Positions 38,880-46,163 of a DNA stretch of 64,000 bases are shown one piece after another. Source of the stretch: Actinocrinis sp035605935. Lineage in GTDB: Bacteria; Actinomycetota; Actinomycetes; Streptomycetales; Catenulisporaceae. The notes beneath the pieces are model-generated. The model saw only the letters and a list, made by a program, of their open reading frames with translations, was not told the DNA's origin and made no database searches. Numbering within the stretch: the first letter of the stretch is position 1; each line of letters opens with the position of its first letter. Location of the stretch: NCBI RefSeq assembly GCF_035605935.1, contig NZ_DATNGK010000135.1, positions 17,131 to 81,130 on the forward strand. The letters run 5' to 3'. Made by a program: the position numbers and the translations under genes.

Positions 38880-40283
38880 CTACTGCACGCTGGCCCTGGT
38901 CTCCGCCTCGATCACCTCTTGCGCGGCGCGCTGTTCCAACGCGGTGCGCGCGAAGACCTGCTGCGCGGTGACGGCGCGCTCGGAACGGCCGCGGCCGACA
39001 AAGCTAACCGCCCAGTGCAGGACCGTGGTGACCCGGTGCTTGAACCCGACTAGGTACATCAGGTGCACCACCAGCCAGAGCAGCCAAGCGACGAAGCCGC
39101 TGAGTTTCAGCTTGCCGATGCTGGCCACGGCGTTGAACCGGGACACCGTCGCCATGCTGCCCTTGTCGTGGTAGTGGAACGACTCGCCGGCGGGCTTGCC
39201 CTCGAGGCGCAGCTGGATCTGGCGCGCCGCGTGCCGGCCGCTCTGAATGGCGACCTGCGCGACACCCGGCAGATTGTCCAGCGCCATCAGGTCGCCGACC
39301 ACGTAGACGTTCGGGAATCCGGGCAGCGAGCAGTCCGGGTTCACCTTCACCCGACCGGCCCGGTCCACCTCGGCTCCGGCGTGCTGCGCGAGAATCCGGC
39401 CGAGCGGCGAGGCGGAGACGCCTGCGGCCCAGATCTTGGTCAGCGCCTCGATCCGCTCGTGCCCGCCGTCGTGCAGTTTGATCTCGATGCCGCCGGCGTC
39501 GAGGCCGACCACCATCGCACCGAGGTGAATCTCGACGCCGAGCTTGCGCAACCGCTCGGCGGCCTTGGTGGAGAGCGGATCGCCGAAGGTGGGCAACACC
39601 ATCGGCGCGGCGTCGACCAGCACGATGCGCGCCTTTCGAGTGTCGATCCGGCGGAACTCCCCCACCAGCGCGCGGTGGGCCAGCTCGGCGATCTGCCCGG
39701 ATATCTCCACTCCGGTCGCTCCGGCGCCGACCACGACGAAGGTCAGCCGCCGCCGCTCCACCTCGGGATCCGGTTCGAGCTCGGCCAGTTCGAAGGCGCC
39801 GAAGATCCGGCCGCGCAGCTCGAGCGCGTCGTCGATGCTCTTGAGGCCGGGGGCGAACTCGGCGAACTGGTCGTTGCCGAAGTAGGACTGGGTCGCGCCG
39901 GTCGCCACGATCAGGCTGTCGTACTCGACGTGGAACAGGTCGCCGCGGCCGGGTGCGCGAGCGGTGAGCTTGCGCGCGCTCGGGTCGATGTCGATGACCT
40001 CACCGAGCAGCACCCGGGCGTTGTGCTGCCTGGCCAGGATCTCCCGGGTCGCGGGCGCCACCTCGCCCTGGGAGAGAATGCCGGTGGCGACCTGGTAGAG
40101 CAGCGGCTGGAAGAGGTGATGCGGGGTCGCGGCGACTATGGTGACCTGCACGTTCGCGTGACGTAGCGCGCGGGTCGCGAACAGGCCGCCGAATCCGGAG
40201 CCGATGACCACGACCCGGTGGGTGGCGCCCCCATCGGTGCGGTAACCGGTCTCATCGGTCGTATGGCCAGTCTGTTCAGTCAT
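38880..40283 (-). CDS. ndh: Type II NADH dehydrogenase (NDH-2)
   Basis: A 467-residue non-proton-pumping NADH:quinone oxidoreductase. FAD motif VVVIGSGFGGLFATRAL, quinone-site and FAD region HHLFQPLLYQVATGILSQGE, NAD motif FVVVGAGATGVEISGQIAEL, and the second FAD contact PNVYVVGDLMAL are all in the family order. AIQSGRHAARQI and a C-terminal hydrophobic segment (LSGFVAWLLWLVVHLMYLVG) form the membrane anchor. ATG 40283 has GGGAGG 6 bases upstream. It stands alone, divergent from a small unknown gene, and feeds electrons from NADH to menaquinone. Confidence 0.92.
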   Translation of the reverse strand: MTEQTGHTTDETGYRTDGGATHRVVVIGSGFGGLFATRALRHANVQVTIVAATPHHLFQPLLYQVATGILSQGEVAPATREILARQHNARVLLGEVIDIDPSARKLTARAPGRGDLFHVEYDSLIVATGATQSYFGNDQFAEFAPGLKSIDDALELRGRIFGAFELAELEPDPEVERRRLTFVVVGAGATGVEISGQIAELAHRALVGEFRRIDTRKARIVLVDAAPMVLPTFGDPLSTKAAERLRKLGVEIHLGAMVVGLDAGGIEIKLHDGGHERIEALTKIWAAGVSASPLGRILAQHAGAEVDRAGRVKVNPDCSLPGFPNVYVVGDLMALDNLPGVAQVAIQSGRHAARQIQLRLEGKPAGESFHYHDKGSMATVSRFNAVASIGKLKLSGFVAWLLWLVVHLMYLVGFKHRVTTVLHWAVSFVGRGRSERAVTAQQVFARTALEQRAAQEVIEAETRASVQ

Positions 40284-40544
40284 GCTCAGCCTCCCAGCTT
40301 TGGTAACTGCCCGACGCGCGACCTCTCCGCCAGTGCTCCAGACGTACCCGTCACCACCAAACCCACACCAGAGCACCGGCCGAGTCAAGCCAAAGCCGCC
40401 ATGCGGTGTTCCGGCCGGGATGAACGGATCCTGATTCACTCGCTGATTCAGTGCGCCGCCGGGGCGTCAGCGGATCGGCGGCCGCGAAGTTGCGCCGGCA
40501 GGCTGGCCATGGCGGTTTCGGACCGATTCTGACCGCGCCTGGCG

Positions 40545-40550
40545 TAGCCT
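40545..40550 (+). promoter_or_regulatory. -10 element TAGCCT for a leaderless transcript
   Basis: TAGCCT is followed by 7 bases and GTG 40558. The same hexamer and spacing precede the YihY-like gene, and no Shine-Dalgarno sequence is present. Confidence 0.5.
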
Positions 40551-40557
40551 CGGCTTG

Positions 40558-41124
40558 GTGAGCGAGTTTTTCGAAGCCCGCATCCGCGCCGAATGGCTGG
40601 ACTGGACCTTCGGCGCGCACCAGGCGGCCGCGCGCGCCGCCGCGACGGAGCAGTTGGTCGCGCTGCGCCGCCGCTACCGCGATCTGACTGAGGATGAGGT
40701 CGTGCGACTGGCCGAGTCCTGGCGGCCGCAGCGCGATTCGGGCCCCTACTTCTCGTTCGCCGCCGCGGCGGCGGAGCACAACGGCGCAGGTGAGCACAAC
40801 GGCGGCGAACCGGGCCTGGTCGCGATCAGCGCGCCTTTCGTCAAGGCCCTGCTGCTCGAAATGCAGGACCAAGCCCCTGCCGCACTCGCCGCGCTGCTTG
40901 ACCGCTGGGCCGAGCAGCGCCGGAACGGCGAACGCGCGGGCACCCGCCTTGTTCCAGTCAAGCCGCCGCGCGTCGCCGTCATCCTCCCCCGCGACGAATC
41001 CCGGTGGCCGGCCGAGTCCTGGTCGAGCCTGGCCGGCCTCGACCTGGAAGCGCCCGAGTTCGACGGCGTCTGGCTGCGCTGGGCGGCCGAATCAGCGCTT
41101 TGGCTCGCCGTTGCGTTCAGCTGA
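40558..41124 (+). CDS. Conserved-looking protein of unknown function
   Basis: A 188-residue cytoplasmic protein with no signal peptide or membrane segment. The N-terminus is helical and charged (FFEARIRAEWLDWTFGAHQA, VALRRRYRDLTEDEVVRLAE). The middle holds an Ala-rich stretch and EPGLVAISAPFVKALLLEMQ. The C-terminus has Trp-rich short motifs (ESRWPAESWSSL, VWLRWAAESALWL). GTG 40558 is supported by a TAGCCT hexamer 7 bases upstream; TTG directly before it is an alternative. Codon use is typical. I do not recognise a family. It is flanked by the divergent NDH-2 gene and the convergent ABC permease. Confidence 0.65.
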   Translation: MSEFFEARIRAEWLDWTFGAHQAAARAAATEQLVALRRRYRDLTEDEVVRLAESWRPQRDSGPYFSFAAAAAEHNGAGEHNGGEPGLVAISAPFVKALLLEMQDQAPAALAALLDRWAEQRRNGERAGTRLVPVKPPRVAVILPRDESRWPAESWSSLAGLDLEAPEFDGVWLRWAAESALWLAVAFS

Positions 41125-41179
41125 GCCGCGGTCGGGCACCGCCTTGATCAGGTGCGCTCCTGATCAAGCACGTTCTTGA

Positions 41180-41956
41180 TCAAGCACTGTCGATCTGGAA
41201 GCGGCGCACGCCGAGCATGATGCAGACGACGGCGAGGCCGAGGCTGATCAGCGTGCCCCACAACACGGTGAGGTCGGCGTAGGTACCAAGGAAAACCTCG
41301 CGCATCGCGTCGACGATGTAGCGGAACGGGTTGATCCGGGACAGGTAATAGAGCCAACTCGGTGCGGACTGGCGGGTGATCGGCAGCAGGATGCCGGAGA
41401 GCAGCAGCACCGGGACGGCGACCGAGTTGAGCAGCGGAGCGAGCGAATCCTCGCTCTTGAGCGCGAGACCGACCGCGTAAGAGAGCGAGGACATGCTGAT
41501 CGCGAGCACCGCGATGAACGCGAGGGCGAACAGCACCCCGCCGACCGGCGCGCGCAGACCCATGATCAGGCCGGTGAGGACCAGGATCGTCGACTGGACG
41601 AGCAGCGCGATCATGTCGCGCAGCACCCGACCGAACAGCAGGGCGAACCGGCTGACCGGGGTGACGCGCATCCGCTCGATCACGCCCGCGCGCCACTCGG
41701 CGATGATCGCGAAGCCGACGAAGAGGCTGCCGAACAGGCCGAGCTGCACCAGCAGACCGGGCACGAAGATCCGCCAGGCCTGATCCGAGGACGCGCCGGG
41801 AGCGCTGACGAAGTGCTTGACCAGCGGTCCGAACAGGGCCAAGTACAGGATCGGCTGGATTACGCCGATGATCAGCCACGCGGGGTTGCGTAGCGAAAGG
41901 CGCAGCTGCCGGCGGAAGATCAGCCGGGTGTCTCGCAGAGTGCTGGCAAGGCTCAT
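41180..41956 (-). CDS. ABC-2 type transporter permease (DrrB-like)
   Basis: A 258-residue inner-membrane protein with about six helices (for example VQLGLFGSLFVGFAIIAEW, VQSTILVLTGLIMGLRAPVG, LNSVAVPVLLLSGILLPITR). RVTPVSRFALLFGRVLRDMI and YYLSRINPFRYIVDAMREVF match the daunorubicin-type DrrB/ABC-2 permease family. Its ATG overlaps the stop of the ATPase gene (ATGA). Together they would form an exporter for a drug-like or lipid substrate that cannot be named from sequence. Confidence 0.9.
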   Translation of the reverse strand: MSLASTLRDTRLIFRRQLRLSLRNPAWLIIGVIQPILYLALFGPLVKHFVSAPGASSDQAWRIFVPGLLVQLGLFGSLFVGFAIIAEWRAGVIERMRVTPVSRFALLFGRVLRDMIALLVQSTILVLTGLIMGLRAPVGGVLFALAFIAVLAISMSSLSYAVGLALKSEDSLAPLLNSVAVPVLLLSGILLPITRQSAPSWLYYLSRINPFRYIVDAMREVFLGTYADLTVLWGTLISLGLAVVCIMLGVRRFQIDSA

Positions 41957-43089
41957 CGGGAGCTCCCGGTCACATCGCTCGGGGCGGCTGTCTCGTCAGC
42001 GGCTGTCTCGTCGGCAGCGCTCTCGGCCGCAGGGTCGGATGCGTCCAAGTTCGCGGCGCCCGCCGAGTCGCCGGCCGCACCGCCGGGTTGCGGTGGGGCG
42101 CCGGAGCCGGGGCTGTCGTCGCGCAGTGAGCGGCCGGTCAATGTGAGGAATACGTCGTCGAGCGTCGGCCGGGCCAGCTGGATGGATGCGATGGGCACCC
42201 CGGCCGCGTCCAGCGCGCGCATGATTCCCATCAGCTGCTGGCCGCCGGCGTCGACGATCACACGCAGCGTCTTGCCGCTCAGCGTCGCATCCCGTACGCC
42301 CTCAACGTTCTTCAGTGCGGAGAGCGCTGTCTCGCCGTCGCGGTCACCCGGCAGTTCGATAGTCACCAGGTCGCCGGAGATACGGTGCTTGAGCTCTTCA
42401 GGCGTGCCTTCCGCGACGATCCGGCCGAAGTCGATGATCAGGATCCGGTCGCACAGCGCATCGGCCTCGTCGAGGTAATGCGTGGTCAGGAAGACCGTGG
42501 TGTTCAGCTCGTCGCGCAGCCGCCGCACGTGTGTCCAGAGGTTGGCTCGGCTCTGCGGGTCGAGGCCGGTCGTCGGCTCGTCGAGGAACACCAGCCCCGG
42601 GGCGTGCACTAGGCCGAGCGCGATGTCCAGCCGCCGCTTCTGACCGCCCGACAGGGTCTTGACATAGCGATCTTCGAGCCCGGACAGGTCGAGCTGCTTC
42701 AAGAGCGCGGCGCAGCGCTGCCGGGCTTCGGCCGCGCCGAGGCGGTAGAGCTCGGCCTGAGTGATCAGTTCCTCGGCGACCGTGCACGCGCCGTCGGTCC
42801 CGCCGGTCTGTGCCACGTAGCCGATCCGCTTGCGCACCTCGGTCGGCTCGCGCAGCAGATCCGCGCCGGCCACCACGGCGGTGCCGCCGCTGGGCTCCAG
42901 CAAGGTGGTGAGCATGCGCAGCGTGGTGGTCTTGCCCGCGCCATTCGGGCCGAGGAAGCCGACGATCTCGCCGGCCCGCACGCTCAGGTCGAGGCCGCGC
43001 ACCGCCTCTACCGTGCCGCGCTTGGTCTTGAACGTCTTGGCCAGCCCGGTGACCTGGATCATCTCGGCGATGCCGGGTGAGTCCGTCAT
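41953..43089 (-). CDS. ABC transporter ATP-binding protein (DrrA-like)
   Basis: A 378-residue ATPase. Walker A GFLGPNGAGKTTTLRML, Q-loop region IGYVAQTGG, signature TLSGGQKRRLDIALGLVH, Walker B PGLVFLDEPTTGLDPQSR and the switch His in VFLTTHYLDEADALCDRI are all present. The DrrA-type C-terminal domain follows (VRDATLSGKTLRVIVDAGGQ, SIQLARPTLDDVFLTLTGRS). A ~50-residue acidic tail then contains a short AADET repeat, encoded by a 15-base DNA repeat. AGGAGG lies 6 bases before the ATG. It powers the adjacent DrrB-like permease. Confidence 0.92.
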   Translation of the reverse strand: MTDSPGIAEMIQVTGLAKTFKTKRGTVEAVRGLDLSVRAGEIVGFLGPNGAGKTTTLRMLTTLLEPSGGTAVVAGADLLREPTEVRKRIGYVAQTGGTDGACTVAEELITQAELYRLGAAEARQRCAALLKQLDLSGLEDRYVKTLSGGQKRRLDIALGLVHAPGLVFLDEPTTGLDPQSRANLWTHVRRLRDELNTTVFLTTHYLDEADALCDRILIIDFGRIVAEGTPEELKHRISGDLVTIELPGDRDGETALSALKNVEGVRDATLSGKTLRVIVDAGGQQLMGIMRALDAAGVPIASIQLARPTLDDVFLTLTGRSLRDDSPGSGAPPQPGGAAGDSAGAANLDASDPAAESAADETAADETAAPSDVTGSSR

Positions 43090-43224
43090 CGGGCGCCTCC
43101 TGCTTCTGCGTGCAGCGGGTTGGGTGTGCGGTGGGGTCGACTGTGCAGTAAGTCAATCGCTGCGTGCGTTGACCGAGGAAGTAAAAGCTACGGCACCGCG
43201 CCGACAAGAACCGTCCGGTTGACC

Positions 43225-44040
43225 CTAACCGTTGCGTTCGGCGAGTTTTTGCAGATCGGCGCGGATCTCGGCCTGCTCGAGCAGGTCCTTCTCGGTGGCG
43301 GCGAGGCCGACCACGAACAGGATGACCACGGTGGTCAGACTGATCCCACCGATCAGCGGTTCGAGCAGCGCGCTCGCGGTCATGCCAGACACGGCCGGCG
43401 CCGGAGCCGCGTAGATCAGCATCGCCGCGATGCCGGTGTAGTGCATCCCGGTGACGGCGACGCCCATGAGCAACGCGGCGCCGATGGTCGCGAAGATACC
43501 GCGGATGTTCATCGTCGCCCACAGCGCCGCGGTGGCCGCGACCACGGCGATCACGACTGAGGCGATCACGATCAGCGGCCGATAATGCACGCTGGCCGGC
43601 ATACGCATCGCGGAGATGCCGAAGTAGTGCATGCTCGCCACGCCGATGCCCGTGACGAATCCGCCGGTGGCGAGTGCGGGCAGCGTCGCGCCTCTGGAGA
43701 CGGCGATCACCAGACCGATTCCGACGACGATGATCGCGATGAGCATGCTGATGATCGTCGTGGTCAGGTCGTAGGTGATCTGAATCCCGGTGACCCCGTA
43801 GCCGAGCATGGCGATGAAATGCATCACCCAGATTCCGGTGCCGCCGATCGACACCGCGCCGAGGCTGAGCCAGCGCCAGCGGACCGCCCCGGCGGTGGCG
43901 CGAGCCCGCGACATGGCCGAGAGGCCAAGCGCCGAACCGACGCAGGACATGGCGTAGGCGAGCAGCGGGGTGCTCGGTCCGTTTATGTGACCGTCCATTT
44001 GCATTGCGTGCGCAGAAACTGTGAATACGGTCGCCAGCAT
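43225..44040 (-). CDS. MHYT-domain membrane sensor protein
   Basis: A 271-residue integral membrane protein with about seven helices. The MHYT motif recurs: GIWVMHFIAMLGYGV, GVASMHYFGISAMRMP and GVAVTGMHYTGIAAMLIY. The Met and His residues near the outer membrane face are proposed in this family to hold copper and sense O2, CO or NO. No GGDEF or EAL output domain is fused here, so it is a stand-alone sensor. The C-terminal tail is short and charged (KDLLEQAEIRADLQKLAERN), perhaps a coiled segment for a partner. GGGGGG lies 7 bases before the ATG. Confidence 0.85.
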   Translation of the reverse strand: MLATVFTVSAHAMQMDGHINGPSTPLLAYAMSCVGSALGLSAMSRARATAGAVRWRWLSLGAVSIGGTGIWVMHFIAMLGYGVTGIQITYDLTTTIISMLIAIIVVGIGLVIAVSRGATLPALATGGFVTGIGVASMHYFGISAMRMPASVHYRPLIVIASVVIAVVAATAALWATMNIRGIFATIGAALLMGVAVTGMHYTGIAAMLIYAAPAPAVSGMTASALLEPLIGGISLTTVVILFVVGLAATEKDLLEQAEIRADLQKLAERNG

Positions 44041-44195
44041 GACATTTCCCCCCTTATTCAGGAGCCGCAGCCTATCCGGTTTAGTGAGATCGATTCAAGA
44101 GACTGATGGCACTGCCGGGAAATGGCAGTTTTTACGAAAAGCTTTGCGCAGCAAGGGAAACTGTGGTTCGATGCGGCCGAATTTGGCGGCTTTCG

Positions 44196-45074
44196 TCAGG
44201 TGTGCGCGATAAGCAGGATGCCGGTGACGACGCCGAGGGAGGCGAGCAGCCGGGTGCGGCCGAAGCGCTCGCGGAAGAGGAGTGTCCCGATGAGGCAGCC
44301 GATCAGGATCGAGGTCTCCCGAAGCGTCGCCACTCCGGCCAGCGTGCCGCGGGTCTGCGCCCACAGCACCAGGCTGTAAGCGGTCATCGCGACCACTCCC
44401 CCGAGCAGGCTGCGCGGCACGTTCGCGCGGAAGATCTCAGGGAACCTGGCGCGGCGCAGGGCGAGGGCGATCAGCACGATGCCGGCGCCCTCGCCGAGGA
44501 AGGTCCACGCGGCGTATCCGAGCACTGATCCGGAGCGGCGCACGCCGAGCCCGTCGATGATCGTGTACGCGGCGATCGTGCAGCCGGTGGCGATGGCGGC
44601 GCAGACGGCGGCTCGGTCCTCGCGTCGCGGCAGTCCTTCGGCGAAGGAGAGGATGAGCAGTCCGGCGCACACGACGCCGATTCCGAGCAGCTGAGCCAGG
44701 GACGCATGCTGCCCGAGGACGAGGGTGGCGAACAGCGCTACGAGCAGTGGTGAGGTGCCGCGGGCGAGCGGATACGTCCTACTGAAGTCGCCATACCGGT
44801 AGGCGAGGACCAGTCCGTATGAGTACGCCGTCTCCAGCACGATCGAGGCGGCCACAAACGGCCAGGCCGCGCGGGCCGGCGCGGGAGCGAGCCACAGCAG
44901 CGGCAGTGCACACACGGCGTACGCGAGGCCCATCAAGGTCATCGTCGCTACCCGATCGCGCGCGGAGTGCGTGAGGGCGTTCCACGACGCGTGTAAGAGT
45001 GCTGAGCCGAGGACGACCGCGACTACCGCCGCACCGCCGATCGCGGAGGGAGCGGCGGCCGCGACGAGCGTCAT
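44196..45074 (-). CDS. EamA/DMT-superfamily permease
   Basis: A 292-residue membrane protein with ten predicted helices in two EamA halves. HASWNALTHSARDRVATMTL, ETAYSYGLVLAYRYGDFSRT, YPLARGTSPLLVALFATLVL and TSILIGCLIGTLLFRERFGR are typical of drug/metabolite transporters. The transported molecule is unknown. The ATG has TATGGT 6 bases upstream and no Shine-Dalgarno sequence, so it is probably leaderless. It is divergent from the F420/FMN-type split-barrel gene about 140 bp away. Confidence 0.88.
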   Translation of the reverse strand: MTLVAAAAPSAIGGAAVVAVVLGSALLHASWNALTHSARDRVATMTLMGLAYAVCALPLLWLAPAPARAAWPFVAASIVLETAYSYGLVLAYRYGDFSRTYPLARGTSPLLVALFATLVLGQHASLAQLLGIGVVCAGLLILSFAEGLPRREDRAAVCAAIATGCTIAAYTIIDGLGVRRSGSVLGYAAWTFLGEGAGIVLIALALRRARFPEIFRANVPRSLLGGVVAMTAYSLVLWAQTRGTLAGVATLRETSILIGCLIGTLLFRERFGRTRLLASLGVVTGILLIAHT

Positions 45075-45080
45075 AAGCGC

Positions 45081-45086
45081 ACCATA
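45081..45086 (-). promoter_or_regulatory. -10 element TATGGT for a leaderless transcript
   Basis: TATGGT on the minus strand, 6 bases, then the ATG at 45074 of the DMT permease gene. No ribosome-binding site is seen. Confidence 0.5.
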
Positions 45087-45204
45087 GCGGAGGCTCTTAC
45101 CGTGGTGAATTTCTTTGCGCTTCGAGGATGATCACCAGGGTGATCGCGGCGCGGCGCGAGAGTCGAAAGGCGCGCGAAGCACGGCGCCGCGGCGCTGTCC
45201 GTCG

Positions 45205-45210
45205 TAGGCT
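45205..45210 (+). promoter_or_regulatory. -10 element TAGGCT for a leaderless transcript
   Basis: TAGGCT, 6 bases, then the ATG at 45217. The intervening bases GCCCCT offer no ribosome-binding site. Confidence 0.55.
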
Positions 45211-45216
45211 GCCCCT

Positions 45217-45645
45217 ATGGCGAACGAAGTACTCCCCGACCCGTCCACCACGTCCGGCAAGCGCGTGCGCGAACGGCTCGCCGAGGAGATCGTGCTGTGG
45301 CTCACCACGATCGGCGCGGACGGAACGCCGCAGCCCAACCCGGTGTGGTTCCTGTGGGAGGGCGAGGACACGATCCTGATTTACAACCGCGCGGACGCCA
45401 ACCGGATCGCCCATGTCAGGGCCCGCCCTCGGGTGTCGCTGAACTTCGACGGAAACGGCCGCGGCGGCGAGATCGTCGTGCTCACCGGGGACGCCGAGGT
45501 GCTGGAGGACTTCCCACTCGCGCACGAGTACCCGCCCTACGTGGAGAAGTACGCCGCGGAAATGCGGCGCGTATCCGGCGTCGAGGAGGACTTCGCCCGC
45601 AGGTACCCGGTGGCGATGCGCGTGCGGATCACCCGCGTGCGGTGA
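45217..45645 (+). CDS. PPOX-class F420/FMN-dependent split-barrel protein (TIGR03667-like)
   Basis: A 142-residue split beta-barrel protein of the pyridoxamine-phosphate-oxidase-like class. LAEEIVLWLTTIGADGTPQP and NPVWFLWEGEDTILIYNRAD are the cofactor-facing strands, and RVSLNFDGNGRGGEIVVLTG continues the barrel. The pattern matches the small actinobacterial group related to M. tuberculosis Rv3369, which is linked to F420 or FMN chemistry. The substrate is unknown. It is expressed from a leaderless-type start, and its stop overlaps the next GTG (GTGA). Confidence 0.87.
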   Translation: MANEVLPDPSTTSGKRVRERLAEEIVLWLTTIGADGTPQPNPVWFLWEGEDTILIYNRADANRIAHVRARPRVSLNFDGNGRGGEIVVLTGDAEVLEDFPLAHEYPPYVEKYAAEMRRVSGVEEDFARRYPVAMRVRITRVR

Positions 45646-46163
45646 TCACGGTGGATCGAGACGGCTGGACGGAGCCGGATTACCGCGAACAGGTGGCGAC
45701 GCTTGCCGACATCGCCGCGCAGGCCGCCACGCTGCAACCCGGCGCGGACAAGGCGGTCGCGCAATGCGGCGGCGTCTGGCCGGTACCCGACGCGGCGGCG
45801 CTGGAGCTCGGTCGGCTTTCGCGCTCGTACTCGCCGTTGTACGAGCGCGTGCGGCGCCTGGAAGTGGATGCGGCGCTGACCGAGCCGCGCGATGAACTGC
45901 TCAGCCTGCTCTCCTATCACCTGCACATGCTGCGCGACGCCGGGGACCTGGCCTTCTCCGGACGGCGTGACGAGCGCACCGAACCATTCCGGCAGGAACT
46001 CGCGCAGGGGCTCGGGCCATATGCGACCCGGTTGTTGCGGCTCGCGGCCGAATTGCGCGCCCGCGCCGAAGCGGCAGAGGATCAGATGACTTATTCCGCC
46101 GGGCGAGGCGAATTCGAACTCGATGACATCTATTTACCCGGCACGCAATCAGAGGGCGACTAA
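45642..46163 (+). CDS. Small helical protein of unknown function
   Basis: A 173-residue soluble, mostly helical protein. The start GTG overlaps the stop of the split-barrel gene (GTGA), so the two are coupled; GTG 45651 is an in-frame alternative. Notable stretches are REQVATLADIAAQAATLQPG, LELGRLSRSYSPLYERVRRL, and DELLSLLSYHLHMLRDAGDL. I do not recognise the family. Coupling suggests it works with, or is regulated like, the F420/FMN-type protein. Its stop overlaps that of the convergent P-type ATPase by a few bases. Confidence 0.65.
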   Translation: MITVDRDGWTEPDYREQVATLADIAAQAATLQPGADKAVAQCGGVWPVPDAAALELGRLSRSYSPLYERVRRLEVDAALTEPRDELLSLLSYHLHMLRDAGDLAFSGRRDERTEPFRQELAQGLGPYATRLLRLAAELRARAEAAEDQMTYSAGRGEFELDDIYLPGTQSEGD